DNA from: Vibrio gazogenes | GTDB lineage: Bacteria > Pseudomonadota > Gammaproteobacteria > Enterobacterales > Vibrionaceae | Direction of reading: 5' to 3' | DNA: 64,000 nt | NCBI RefSeq assembly: GCF_002196515.1 | Contig: NZ_CP018836.1 | Coordinates: 372,001 to 436,000, forward strand | Part shown: one piece after another, positions 56,038-64,000 of the stretch | How positions within the stretch are numbered: the first letter of the stretch is position 1 | How the letters are laid out: each line of letters opens with the position of its first letter | Translations under genes and position numbers: made by a program | Notes under the pieces: generated by a model | Databases searched by the model: none | Told to the model about the DNA's origin: nothing | Seen by the model: only the letters and a program-made list of their open reading frames with translations

Positions 56038-58029
56038 ATGAACCGTAAAGATCTCGCGAATGCAATCCGCGCTTTAAGTATGGATGGTGTTCAACAAGCC
56101 AATTCAGGTCACCCCGGCGCCCCAATGGGGATGGCGGATATCGCTGAAGTGCTGTGGCGCTCTCACCTGAACCACAATCCACAAAATCCGAATTGGGCTG
56201 ACCGCGACCGTTTCGTGCTCTCTAACGGCCACGGCTCGATGCTGATTTATTCACTGTTACATTTGACGGGGTATGACCTGTCGATTGACGACCTGAAGAA
56301 CTTCCGTCAGTTGCATTCGAAAACACCGGGCCACCCGGAATACGGCTATGCACCGGGCATTGAAACCACAACCGGGCCTCTCGGACAAGGCATCACCAAC
56401 GCGGTTGGTATGGCAATTGCGGAGAAAGCGCTTGCTGCGCAGTTTAACCGTGACCAGCACAATATCGTTGACCATCACACTTATGCTTTCCTCGGTGATG
56501 GCTGTTTGATGGAAGGGATTTCTCATGAAGCGTGCTCTTTGGCCGGTACTTTGGGTCTGGGTAAGCTGATTGCGTTTTGGGACGACAATGGCATTTCGAT
56601 TGACGGTGAGGTGGACGGTTGGTTCACAGATGACACCGCAAAACGTTTTGAAGCATACGGCTGGCATGTCATTCCGGCGGTAGACGGACATGACTCAGCT
56701 GCAATTGAAGCGGCGATTACCGCAGCCAAAGCAGAAACGTCACGTCCGACATTGATTTGTACCAAAACCGTGATTGGTTTTGGCTCACCCAACAAATCCG
56801 GCTCTCATGATTGTCACGGTGCACCACTGGGTGCGGATGAAATCAAAGCAACACGTGAGCAACTGGGTTGGGAATATGGCCCGTTTGAGATTCCGGCTGA
56901 TATTTATGCACAGTGGGATGCGAAAGAATCCGGCGCAGCAAAAGAAGCGGCATGGGATGAGAAGTTCGCAGCGTATCAGGCGGCTTACCCTGAGCTGGCG
57001 GCTGAATTCAAGCGTCGGGTCAATGGTGAACTGCCGGCAGACTGGGAAACACAAACCAACCAAATCATTGCACAATTGCAAGCCAATCCGGCCACAATCG
57101 CTTCCCGGAAAGCCTCTCAAAATGCTTTGGAAGCCTTCGGTAAGTTACTGCCTGAATTCATGGGCGGCTCGGCTGACCTCGCGCCTTCTAACCTGACCAT
57201 GTGGTCTGGCTCGAAGTCTCTGACGCCAAATGATGCGTCCGGCAACTATATTCATTATGGTGTGCGTGAGTTTGGGATGACGGCTATCATCAACGGGATT
57301 GCACTGCACGGTGGTTTCATTCCTTACGGTGCCACCTTCCTGATGTTTATGGAATATGCGCGCAATGCAATGCGGATGGCTGCGTTGATGAAAGTGCAGA
57401 ACATTCAGGTTTATACCCATGATTCCATTGGTTTGGGTGAAGACGGTCCGACCCACCAGCCGGTTGAACAAATTGCGTCACTGCGTCTGACACCGAACAT
57501 GAGCACATGGCGTCCTTGTGACCAGGTTGAATCCGCGGTGGCTTGGAAGCTGGCGATTGAACGCAAAGATGCCCCGACTGCCCTGATTTTCTCTCGTCAG
57601 AATCTGGCGCAGCAGGCGCGTGATGCAGAACAGGTAGCAAACATCGCCAAAGGTGGCTACATCCTCAAAGATTGTCAGGGCACACCGGATTTAATTCTGA
57701 TTGCGACTGGCTCTGAAGTTGATTTAGCCGTTCAGGCGGCAGCAGAACTGACTGCAAAAGGTAAGCAGGTTCGTGTGGTTTCTATGCCTTCAACGGATGC
57801 ATTTGACCGTCAGGATGCCGCTTACCGTGAAGCCGTACTACCAGCCTCAGTGACTGCTCGCGTTGCGATTGAAGCGGGTATTGCGGATTACTGGTACAAG
57901 TATGTCGGCCTCAATGGTCGCATTGTCGGAATGAACAGCTTTGGTGAGTCAGCACCGGCTGGCGAACTGTTCAAACTGTTCGGCTTTACTGTGGATAATG
58001 TCGTGGAAGTGGCCCTGTCTTTAGGGTAA
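56038..58029 (+). CDS. tkt: Transketolase
   Basis: 663 aa thiamine-diphosphate enzyme of the pentose phosphate pathway. Visible: NSGHPGAPMGMADIAE, the ThDP fold from GDGCLMEGISHEA to WDDNGISIDG, and RTPTH-type region DSIGLGEDGPTHQP. Codon use is more GC-rich than its neighbours, as for a highly expressed gene. Second gene after tal. Confidence 0.96.
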   Translation: MNRKDLANAIRALSMDGVQQANSGHPGAPMGMADIAEVLWRSHLNHNPQNPNWADRDRFVLSNGHGSMLIYSLLHLTGYDLSIDDLKNFRQLHSKTPGHPEYGYAPGIETTTGPLGQGITNAVGMAIAEKALAAQFNRDQHNIVDHHTYAFLGDGCLMEGISHEACSLAGTLGLGKLIAFWDDNGISIDGEVDGWFTDDTAKRFEAYGWHVIPAVDGHDSAAIEAAITAAKAETSRPTLICTKTVIGFGSPNKSGSHDCHGAPLGADEIKATREQLGWEYGPFEIPADIYAQWDAKESGAAKEAAWDEKFAAYQAAYPELAAEFKRRVNGELPADWETQTNQIIAQLQANPATIASRKASQNALEAFGKLLPEFMGGSADLAPSNLTMWSGSKSLTPNDASGNYIHYGVREFGMTAIINGIALHGGFIPYGATFLMFMEYARNAMRMAALMKVQNIQVYTHDSIGLGEDGPTHQPVEQIASLRLTPNMSTWRPCDQVESAVAWKLAIERKDAPTALIFSRQNLAQQARDAEQVANIAKGGYILKDCQGTPDLILIATGSEVDLAVQAAAELTAKGKQVRVVSMPSTDAFDRQDAAYREAVLPASVTARVAIEAGIADYWYKYVGLNGRIVGMNSFGESAPAGELFKLFGFTVDNVVEVALSLG

Positions 58030-58053
58030 AGCAGTGAATCACACATCATGACA

Positions 58054-58082
58054 AAAACGCCAGCAATTGCTGGCGTTTTTTG
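58054..58082. terminator. Bidirectional terminator after tkt
   Basis: Perfect palindrome: AAAACGCCAGCAA with TTGCTGGCGTTTT and flanking A/T runs. Shared with the convergent OmpA gene. Confidence 0.93.
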
Positions 58083-58103
58083 AATCTCGATACAATAAAT
58101 CAA

Positions 58104-58718
58104 CTAACTTGGAAGAATAAAGAACAGCTCAACACGCCGATTACACGCTTTCCCTTTTTGCGTCTGGTTGGTACATGCCGGAACAACATCACCATACCCG
58201 CGAGTATAAATAGAGTCGAGAGAGACACGATGATTCGCAATGATCCGTTTGACGGCTTCCGCCCGTCTTTTCGATAATTGATCATTGTAACGGGCGTCGC
58301 CAAGATCATCCGTATGCCCGTCAATAACCAACTCAAGACCGTATGCAGTTGCCAGATAGTTATTCACTTTTTCTAACCAGAGCCGCGATTCTGGTGCCAC
58401 AGTCGCCGAGCCAACTGCGAATTGAATCGTCCGCTTAACCCGAACGATTATAAACTGCCCCGGTAAGACTTCGTAATCAATATGATTCTTGAGCAAAAAC
58501 CGTTGCAGAGATAGATAAGCGCTATCGGCTCTTTTCTGTCCTTGCGGTCCTTGTACACCAGATCGCGTTGACTTGGGATCCTGTCCCCACTCAGGATAAA
58601 TCACATCTGAGCTGTTCTTGGGCGCCCTATCCAACATATTGTCATCAAACAAACGCTCAGTGACGAGTGAACCACACCCGAAAAGACTGAAGCTTAATAG
58701 ATAAACGATAAACTTCAT
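58104..58718 (-). CDS. OmpA-family lipoprotein
   Basis: 204 aa. Signal sequence MKFIVYLLSFSLFGC with lipidated Cys15. The C-terminal OmpA domain (about 95-200) has the peptidoglycan signature LVIDGHTDDLGDARYNDQLSKRRAEAV intact and an RRVELFF ending. Probably tethers the outer membrane to the wall. A cysteine pair (PACTNQ, KACNRR) near the end may form a disulfide. Confidence 0.9.
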   Translation of the reverse strand: MKFIVYLLSFSLFGCGSLVTERLFDDNMLDRAPKNSSDVIYPEWGQDPKSTRSGVQGPQGQKRADSAYLSLQRFLLKNHIDYEVLPGQFIIVRVKRTIQFAVGSATVAPESRLWLEKVNNYLATAYGLELVIDGHTDDLGDARYNDQLSKRRAEAVKRIIANHRVSLDSIYTRGYGDVVPACTNQTQKGKACNRRVELFFILPS

Positions 58719-58970
58719 TGATTCACGATCCTTATTTCCGACATACTCACTTTATCGGCTAAATCATAAAAACTTTATAGCTGATTTTTCGACATTTGCC
58801 TGATTGTGAGACAACAAAGATTGCCTTTCCCCGAGCTTTTCGATGAAATATATCTATCTGCAAGCTCCCAGACGAAAAACTCATTCAACAATACTTTCTC
58901 TCATCGGCAGCGTCTTCGAGTGATTGATTGTGTATGGGAGCATCGATTCAACCCAAGGAACAGATTCATC

Positions 58971-59447
58971 ATGGATAAAAATTATATTTTCTCGCTCTTT
59001 ATGTTTGCCATCGCGGGTATTTTTCTTTACCGGAACTGGAAACGGAGTCAGACAGTGGCAAAGAACGTTAGTGAAGGAAAAACCTTTCTGGAACAAAATG
59101 CACAACAAGAAGGCGTTGTGACGACAGAAAGCGGTTTGCAATATCAGATTCTGGAGGAAGGAACTGGCACACAACACCCAACACCGACCAATAAAGTGAC
59201 CGTGCATTATCATGGGACATTATTAAGTGGCAAAGTGTTCGATAGTTCAGTTGAACGCAAGAAGCCGATTACCTTTGGCGTGAAACAAGTCATTAAAGGT
59301 TGGCAAGAAGGGTTACAATTGATGGTCGTCGGGCAGAAGGTGCGCTTATTTATTCCGGCAAAGCTAGCCTATGGTAATCGCGGCATTGCGACAATTCCGG
59401 CCGGTTCGACGCTTATTTTTGACGTTGAATTGATTGATATTCAGTAA
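58971..59447 (+). CDS. Membrane-anchored FKBP-type peptidyl-prolyl isomerase
   Basis: 158 aa from ATG 58971 (AAGGAA upstream; the frame runs 55 codons further without likeness to the family). One N-terminal span (about 4-20), short linker, then an FKBP domain: VTVHYHGTLLSGKVFDSS, GVKQVIKGWQEGLQLM, FIPAKLAYGNRG, IPAGSTLIFDVELI. Folding helper facing the periplasm or cytosol according to anchor topology. Confidence 0.9.
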   Translation: MDKNYIFSLFMFAIAGIFLYRNWKRSQTVAKNVSEGKTFLEQNAQQEGVVTTESGLQYQILEEGTGTQHPTPTNKVTVHYHGTLLSGKVFDSSVERKKPITFGVKQVIKGWQEGLQLMVVGQKVRLFIPAKLAYGNRGIATIPAGSTLIFDVELIDIQ

Positions 59448-59465
59448 TATTTATCTGTCATATAA

Positions 59466-59497
59466 ATCAAGAGAGCTGCTCACGCAGCTCTCTTGAT
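59466..59497. terminator. Hairpin terminator between FKBP and yqaB genes
   Basis: Fourteen-bp perfect stem ATCAAGAGAGCTGC with its inverse, loop TCAC. No long T run, but it sits between convergent genes. Confidence 0.7.
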
Positions 59498-59522
59498 TCG
59501 TTTACATCGTTCACAACTCAGG

Positions 59523-60203
59523 TTATGACGCCTCATCCATCCACGGATAGAACACTAACCCCTGCCCCGTAACCAAAAAACAATCCATCCCCGCAGCATG
59601 TGCGGCTTGTTTCCCAAGTGCCGTATCTTCAAACACGATACATTCTGCCGGTACCAGTTGAATTTGTTGGCAGGCTTTCAGAAATGTATCCGGGTGAGGT
59701 TTATGATTTTCCACATCACTTGCGGTGATGACCGTGTCCAGTTTATCCAGCAAGCCGGCATTCTTTAATAGCGACAGTGCATTATCTCGGTGACTGCCGG
59801 TACCGACTGCAAGTTTCATTTCTCCGTATGCTTGCTCAAGAATGTCACAGGTCAGCGCAATACGCGAATATTGGTAATCAAGCAAGCGAAACATATCCTG
59901 TTTAAACTGCGAAACATCATGCGGATTCAAAGATAAACCAAAACGTCGGTTAATCTCACCGACAACTTTGATACTTGGCATCCCCCCCATACTCTGCAGC
60001 CATTGTGCGATGAAAGGAAAACCAAAATGTTCCGATGCTTTTTTCCAAGACTCAACATGAGCTGGCATGGTATCAAGCAACGTCCCATCCATATCAAAAA
60101 TCAGTCCTTTATATTGGGAGAGATGGCGCGACAACTCTGGTTGAGAAGTATTCTCAAGATGATATAACTGGGAAGCGTGGGCAGCGGGTTCTGGCTGATT
60201 CAT
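59523..60203 (-). CDS. yqaB: HAD sugar-phosphatase YqaB
   Basis: 226 aa from ATG 60203 (AGGAAA upstream). HAD fold of the beta-phosphoglucomutase group: FDMDGTLLDTMPAHVESW, AVGTGSHRDNALSLL, HKPHPDTFLKA, VFEDTALGKQAAHAAGMD. YqaB of E. coli hydrolyses fructose-1-phosphate and similar sugar phosphates. The unrelated N-terminal extension of the open frame overlaps the GNAT gene and is not used. Confidence 0.9.
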   Translation of the reverse strand: MNQPEPAAHASQLYHLENTSQPELSRHLSQYKGLIFDMDGTLLDTMPAHVESWKKASEHFGFPFIAQWLQSMGGMPSIKVVGEINRRFGLSLNPHDVSQFKQDMFRLLDYQYSRIALTCDILEQAYGEMKLAVGTGSHRDNALSLLKNAGLLDKLDTVITASDVENHKPHPDTFLKACQQIQLVPAECIVFEDTALGKQAAHAAGMDCFLVTGQGLVFYPWMDEAS

Positions 60204-60261
60204 AGACTTATTTCCTACTTCTTTCGTTCTGGCAGCAGCTTTTCTTGCGAGAAAACAGACT

Positions 60262-60282
60262 AAAAATGGGCCCGCAGGCCCA
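60262..60282 (-). terminator. Terminator of the GNAT gene
   Basis: TGGGCC with GGCCCA, loop TGCG. On the minus strand ATTTTTAG follows, 8 nt after the stop codon. Confidence 0.75.
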
Positions 60283-60289
60283 CTTGGTT

Positions 60290-60820
60290 TTATCCGATAG
60301 CAGACAGAATCGCCTGAGGTGTATCCCACGTGTAGATCCATTCCGGAAGATCACTACCACATGGAGAATGCCAGATTCTATCCAACGTATGTAAGCCCCC
60401 AAGGTGATCATAAAACTCAATGGCCCGGATGTTCTGCTCCATGACCTCAATATACACACCGCTATCAGGGAAATAGTGCTGAATCCATTTAGTCACGTCT
60501 TTCAGCAACAACTTTGCAATCCCTTTCCCCTGAAATTCAGAGGCAACATGCAGGGATTCTATCACCGTACCTTTTTCAAAATCGTGATTACCAAATGCAC
60601 AAATAAAACCACAAAGCTTACCATTTTCTTCAGCCACAACCACATGTTGGTTAATGGGTGGGTTAATTAATCTGGTTTGCCAGATCAAACGCCGATCTTC
60701 TTCAACTTCATCCTGAAGGTAATGAGCTTCCATCACTCCCTGATAATTCTGTTGCCAACTCTGGGCATGTAGTTCGGCAATTTTTTCAAAATCACTATAT
60801 TCAGCTACTCGAATATCCAT
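60290..60820 (-). CDS. GNAT-family N-acetyltransferase
   Basis: 176 aa. Acetyl-CoA-binding motif A is ESLHVASEFQGKGIAKLLL; the C-terminal NIRAIEFYDHLGG is typical of small-molecule or peptide acetyltransferases. Substrate unknown. Ends at its own terminator, so separate from yqaB. The 233 bp upstream are without visible features. Confidence 0.9.
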   Translation of the reverse strand: MDIRVAEYSDFEKIAELHAQSWQQNYQGVMEAHYLQDEVEEDRRLIWQTRLINPPINQHVVVAEENGKLCGFICAFGNHDFEKGTVIESLHVASEFQGKGIAKLLLKDVTKWIQHYFPDSGVYIEVMEQNIRAIEFYDHLGGLHTLDRIWHSPCGSDLPEWIYTWDTPQAILSAIG

Positions 60821-61053
60821 TTAATAGCCCTTCTAACTTCCTGTTAGCTCTGTTTTCTTCATTTATACTGACATCATTTTACCTGAAAGCATAACGTTCC
60901 GGTAAAATATTTGGCAGGGCAATTACCGTACGACGGCATCATTATTTTTGCAAGCAATCAGCATCCTGTCGCAGCACATTCAGTTTTTTCTACCGTGATA
61001 TGACTCAACGACATACAATTACTCGGGTTATACGCAACAAATGAACAACCCCC

Positions 61054-62256
61054 TCACAAAAGCAGTGATTGTTGTTCAGCAAGTCTGTCCCGCTTACTTT
61101 CATGTAAATGAACCACCAAAAAGATAACAAATGAAACCACAATGGCCACGAGTGAAATATAGATGGCGTTGCGAAATCCATACTGTTGTGCAACAAAGCC
61201 CATCAATGAAGTGCCACACATTGTGCCGACTGACATCGCGTTCGTATAGAAAGCAGAAACCTGTCCGACTCGCTTCGGTGCTGAGTCTTGTAATAGTGTA
61301 ATGCCCAAACCGACGAAGATTCCGTAAAAAAGGCCATTTAATACTTGTAAAGCCAATAACCATTCGATGGTCGAAGCATATTGAATACCGGTATAAAAAA
61401 ACATGGCAATGACAAAACCCACCATCATCATCGGCATTTTGCCGAAACGATGTGACCAGGATGCGGAAAGGAGCATCACTGGTATTTCTAACGCAGCAGT
61501 CAATCCCATAAAAATTCCCGGATATGAAACTGGCAAATCGAGTTCTTTGGTGATAAAGAGTGGCATCGCATTGATATAAGTGCTGTTAGCCATATTCGCG
61601 AATAAAATACCAATCCCAAGAAACCAAATTTTATAAGGAAAAGGAGGAACAACTTCTTGAGTGGTTTGGGAGTTCTTTGGCCTTGACGCAGATGGTAATA
61701 ATCGCCACACCATCACAAAAACTAGCAGTGCAATTCCCGCAGCCAGAGTGAAGTTTGCCCGAAAGCCAAAAGTACCAACGGATGCAAAAGCCAGTGCCGG
61801 ACCTACAATCCAGACCAGTGAAACCGAAGAACGCATCTGAGAATTGAGCTTGGTACTATCCTTACCAGACTGCTCTGCAAAGCGTCGGATCATTGCCAAT
61901 AATAGAGGAATTGACGACGCCCCAAATGCCATAAAGCACCAACCGACAATTATCGCCTGCCAGAATTGTGTCAGCAAAGAGAAGCATACTGCCGCCAGAC
62001 ACAGAAAACCAATCGCGATCAACAATAATGTTTTACTATTGATTCCTTTATCTGCCAAACGCCCTAATATCTGACTAACCAAAATTGTAGAAATTGCGGT
62101 ACCAACTGTATAAAGCCCGATATACATGGGTTCAATGCCCAAACCTTCGATAAGAAACAAGCTCATCACTGGTAGAATAAATGAGAAAGCCATTGCTGCC
62201 AGCCCATTCAACCAGAAATATACCCCTGAACTCCCTCTAAAAAGTTCAAACTTCAT
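61054..62256 (-). CDS. MFS sugar-efflux transporter (Set family)
   Basis: 400 aa, twelve membrane spans. The N-terminal half has the LGRLADKGINSK loop between helices 2 and 3 (motif A of the superfamily); the central loop SASRPKNSQTTQ divides the halves. Overall resemblance is to SetA/SetB sugar efflux permeases of the inner membrane. Cargo not predictable. Confidence 0.85.
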   Translation of the reverse strand: MKFELFRGSSGVYFWLNGLAAMAFSFILPVMSLFLIEGLGIEPMYIGLYTVGTAISTILVSQILGRLADKGINSKTLLLIAIGFLCLAAVCFSLLTQFWQAIIVGWCFMAFGASSIPLLLAMIRRFAEQSGKDSTKLNSQMRSSVSLVWIVGPALAFASVGTFGFRANFTLAAGIALLVFVMVWRLLPSASRPKNSQTTQEVVPPFPYKIWFLGIGILFANMANSTYINAMPLFITKELDLPVSYPGIFMGLTAALEIPVMLLSASWSHRFGKMPMMMVGFVIAMFFYTGIQYASTIEWLLALQVLNGLFYGIFVGLGITLLQDSAPKRVGQVSAFYTNAMSVGTMCGTSLMGFVAQQYGFRNAIYISLVAIVVSFVIFLVVHLHESKRDRLAEQQSLLL

Positions 62257-62348
62257 CCACTTATACCTTTATGCTTAAAAAACATCGAAAAAACCTGAAT
62301 CAACTCAATTCAGTGAGGAAACTGGGACGATTCATTTTCTATACAGAC

Positions 62349-62376
62349 AAAAAAGGAGAGCTAAAAGCTCTCCTTT
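62349..62376 (-). terminator. Terminator of the infC-rpmI-rplT operon
   Basis: AAAGGAGAGCT with AGCTCTCCTTT, AAA loop. The A run at 62349-62354 gives the T tail on the minus strand. Confidence 0.9.
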
Positions 62377-62401
62377 CCGAAAACTGGGCTACAACTTTAA
62401 A

Positions 62402-62755
62402 TTAAAGTGCGGCTTTTGCTTTCTCAACAAGCACAGCAAATGCTGATTTATCAAATACAGCGATATCAGCTAAGATCTTACGATCGATCTCGATAGATGC
62501 TTTCTTCAGACCGTTGATGAAACGGCTGTAAGACAGACCATTTTGGCGAGATGCCGCATTGATACGAGCAATCCACAGTTGACGGAATTGACGTTTCTTG
62601 TTGCGACGGTCACGATATGCATATTGACCAGCTTTAGTCACTGCTTGGAAGGCAACACGATAAACTCGAGAACGAGCACCGTAGTAACCTTTAGCTTGCT
62701 TTAGAACTTTCTTATGACGTGCACGAGCTTGTACACCACGTTTTACGCGAGGCAT
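62402..62755 (-). CDS. rplT: Ribosomal protein L20
   Basis: 117 aa, basic. MPRVKRGVQARARHKKVLKQ start and FSRFINGLKKA-type segment. Early 50S assembly protein and, in enterobacteria, repressor of its own operon through the message. 41 nt after rpmI. Confidence 0.97.
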   Translation of the reverse strand: MPRVKRGVQARARHKKVLKQAKGYYGARSRVYRVAFQAVTKAGQYAYRDRRNKKRQFRQLWIARINAASRQNGLSYSRFINGLKKASIEIDRKILADIAVFDKSAFAVLVEKAKAAL

Positions 62756-62796
62756 TCTGCTTCTCCTAAACTAAACGAATTAAAAACTAAAAAGAA

Positions 62797-62991
62797 TTAA
62801 GCGTATGGCAACATACGTGCAACAGCAGCCACTTCACATTTAGGAAGGACAGAGTTTGGACGTAGATGACGCTTGTTCTTAGTCGTACGCTTAGTCAGGA
62901 TGTGACGTTTAGTCGCGTGCTTGTACTTAACACCACCAGCAGTTTTCTTAAAACGCTTAGCAGCACCTTTATTGTTTTTCATCTTAGGCAT
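62797..62991 (-). CDS. rpmI: Ribosomal protein L35
   Basis: 64 aa, very basic, MPKMKNNKGAAKRFKKTAGG start. Follows infC by 102 nt containing a hairpin. Confidence 0.97.
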   Translation of the reverse strand: MPKMKNNKGAAKRFKKTAGGVKYKHATKRHILTKRTTKNKRHLRPNSVLPKCEVAAVARMLPYA

Positions 62992-63040
62992 GATGAATAA
63001 CTCCGCATTGTTTCGATTTTAATAACCATGTAATGAGGGC

Positions 63041-63074
63041 GAATAAAACCCCACCGTACTCGACGGCAGGGTTT
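63041..63074 (-). terminator. Terminator/attenuator hairpin between infC and rpmI
   Basis: AAACCCTGCCGT and ACGGTGGGGTTT on the minus strand form a 12-bp stem with two G-U pairs, 5-nt loop, tail TTTTATTC. Probably sets the ratio of IF-3 to L35/L20. Confidence 0.7.
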
Positions 63075-63093
63075 ATTACTTGCAAGCCGGTCA

Positions 63094-63645
63094 TTACTTC
63101 TTCTTAGGGGCTAACACCATAATCATTTGACGGGCTTCGATCCGACTAGGGAAAGATTCTACAACAGCAATATCTACTGTATCTTCTTTCAGACGATTCA
63201 AAACATCGACACCGATATCTTGGTGTGCCATTTCTCGGCCACGAAAGCGAATTGTTACCTTCACTTTGTTGCCTTCTTCAAGGAAACGTAACAGGTTGCG
63301 TAGTTTTACCTGATAGTCTCCAATATCAGTTCCAGGTCGGAATTTTACTTCTTTAATCTGGATCTGCTTTTGCTTTTTCTTCTGCTCTTTTGCAGCTTTG
63401 CTCTTCTCGAAGAGGAATTTACCATAATCCATCACACGGCAGACAGGCGGCTCTGCATTTGGACTAATTTCAACAAGATCCATACCAGCTTCTACAGCTG
63501 TATCAAGCGCTTCTTGAATTGAAACAATCCGAGAGTCTTCACCTTCTGCTCCCGATAAACGGACTTCACGTACACCCCGAATTTCTCCGTTGATACGATG
63601 TTGGTTTTGTTTGGCCGGCACTTGGCCACGTCTTCCACCTTTAAT
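63094..63645 (-). CDS. infC: Translation initiation factor IF-3, AUU start
   Basis: 183 aa when started at ATT (63643-63645), the rare codon used by infC in E. coli for self-control: IF-3 rejects it when abundant. Evidence: GGAGG 8 nt upstream, and the extra residues KGGRRGQVPAKQNQHRINGEIR match the known IF-3 N terminus; the first GTG lies 8 codons in, without a ribosome site. Core: NAEPPVCRVMDYGKFLFEKSK, RGREMAHQDIG, final LAPKKK. Three nt after thrS. Confidence 0.95.
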   Translation of the reverse strand: MKGGRRGQVPAKQNQHRINGEIRGVREVRLSGAEGEDSRIVSIQEALDTAVEAGMDLVEISPNAEPPVCRVMDYGKFLFEKSKAAKEQKKKQKQIQIKEVKFRPGTDIGDYQVKLRNLLRFLEEGNKVKVTIRFRGREMAHQDIGVDVLNRLKEDTVDIAVVESFPSRIEARQMIMVLAPKKK

Positions 63646-63648
63646 AGT

Positions 63649-64000
63649 TTATTCCTCCAGATTGAGCTTACGGCTTGAGACTTCGGTCCGGACCAACTCA
63701 ATGAAATCATCCAGCTTAAATTTACCTAAGTCTTTGCCTCTTCGTGTCCGTACTGCGATTTCGCCAGCTTCTACTTCCTGGTCACCACAAACCAGCATAT
63801 ACGGTACACGTTTCAAAGTATGTTCGCGGATTTTAAAGCCTATCTTTTCATTTCTCAAGTCTGCTTTTGCTCGAATCCCACATTTTTGTAGTTTTCGTAC
63901 CACATTCTGAACATAATCCGATTGTTTATCAGTAATATTTAATACGACTGCCTGCTCTGGTGCAAGCCAAGTCGGGAAAAATCCTGCATATTCTTCAATC
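63649..64000 (-). CDS. thrS: Threonyl-tRNA synthetase, C-terminal part
   Basis: Open to the window edge; about 117 C-terminal residues are present. Sequence IEEYAGFFPTWLAPEQAVVL begins the anticodon-binding domain; VPYMLVCGDQEVEAGEIAVR and RRGKDLGKFKLDDFIE follow. The stop overlaps the infC ribosome site region, so the genes are tightly coupled. Confidence 0.96.
   Translation of the reverse strand, partial: IEEYAGFFPTWLAPEQAVVLNITDKQSDYVQNVVRKLQKCGIRAKADLRNEKIGFKIREHTLKRVPYMLVCGDQEVEAGEIAVRTRRGKDLGKFKLDDFIELVRTEVSSRKLNLEE

Overview
The window looks like part of the second chromosome of a Vibrio (or very close relative), about 45% GC. Several neighbourhoods are ones I know from Vibrio chromosome II: pntAB followed by a VxrAB-type two-component operon, yciH with ddl, transaldolase with transketolase, and thrS-infC-rpmI-rplT at the right edge. 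Species cannot be fixed from this alone. Most of the window is ordinary vertically inherited housekeeping and accessory metabolism; one short accessory patch (about 10.1-12.0 kb) is the exception.

Left part (1-10 kb): tRNA-Gly(UCC); a membrane diguanylate cyclase; a ComFB-HlyU-like gene pair; the proton-translocating transhydrogenase pntAB; then a four-gene envelope-stress operon with histidine kinase and response regulator (VxrA/VxrB, also called WigK/WigR), a DUF2861 exported protein and a TraF-like outer-membrane protein.

Accessory patch (10.1-12.0 kb): AT-rich, with only small or broken genes. It ends at a 28-bp site with the full architecture of a chromosome dimer resolution site (dif: XerC arm, 6-bp centre, XerD arm) at 11912-11939. 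About 0.6-0.7 kb to its left lie two further dif-like sites in opposite orientation, 105 nt apart. That is the arrangement of the folded single-stranded attP of CTX-type filamentous phages, which integrate at dif through host XerCD. I read this as a remnant of an Xer-exploiting mobile element (IMEX) at the replication terminus. A degenerate tyrosine-recombinase gene lies 2.4 kb beyond dif.

Middle (12-35 kb): iron alcohol dehydrogenase, yciH, D-Ala-D-Ala ligase, SPOR lipoprotein, the protein acetyltransferase Pat/YfiQ, SgrR-like and LysR regulators, PhnA, an unrecognised multi-span OmpA-domain membrane protein, a previously untracked 31-aa membrane peptide with a perfect Shine-Dalgarno, a 5'-nucleotidase, a YbjD-type OLD nuclease, FocA, YceI with cytochrome b561, and a long-form GAPDH.

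Right part (35-64 kb): nudix-yejABEF peptide importer operon; a GntR regulator, YjjG and ElbB; a secreted pectin methylesterase fused to a CE12 acetylesterase with a KdgR-like box; folE; moeA-moeB-sseA; a SorC-type regulator divergent from tal-tkt with repeated CAAATGTT half-sites; an OmpA lipoprotein, FKBP isomerase, YqaB, GNAT and a sugar-efflux MFS; then rplT, rpmI, infC (rare AUU start) and the 3' end of thrS, all leftward.
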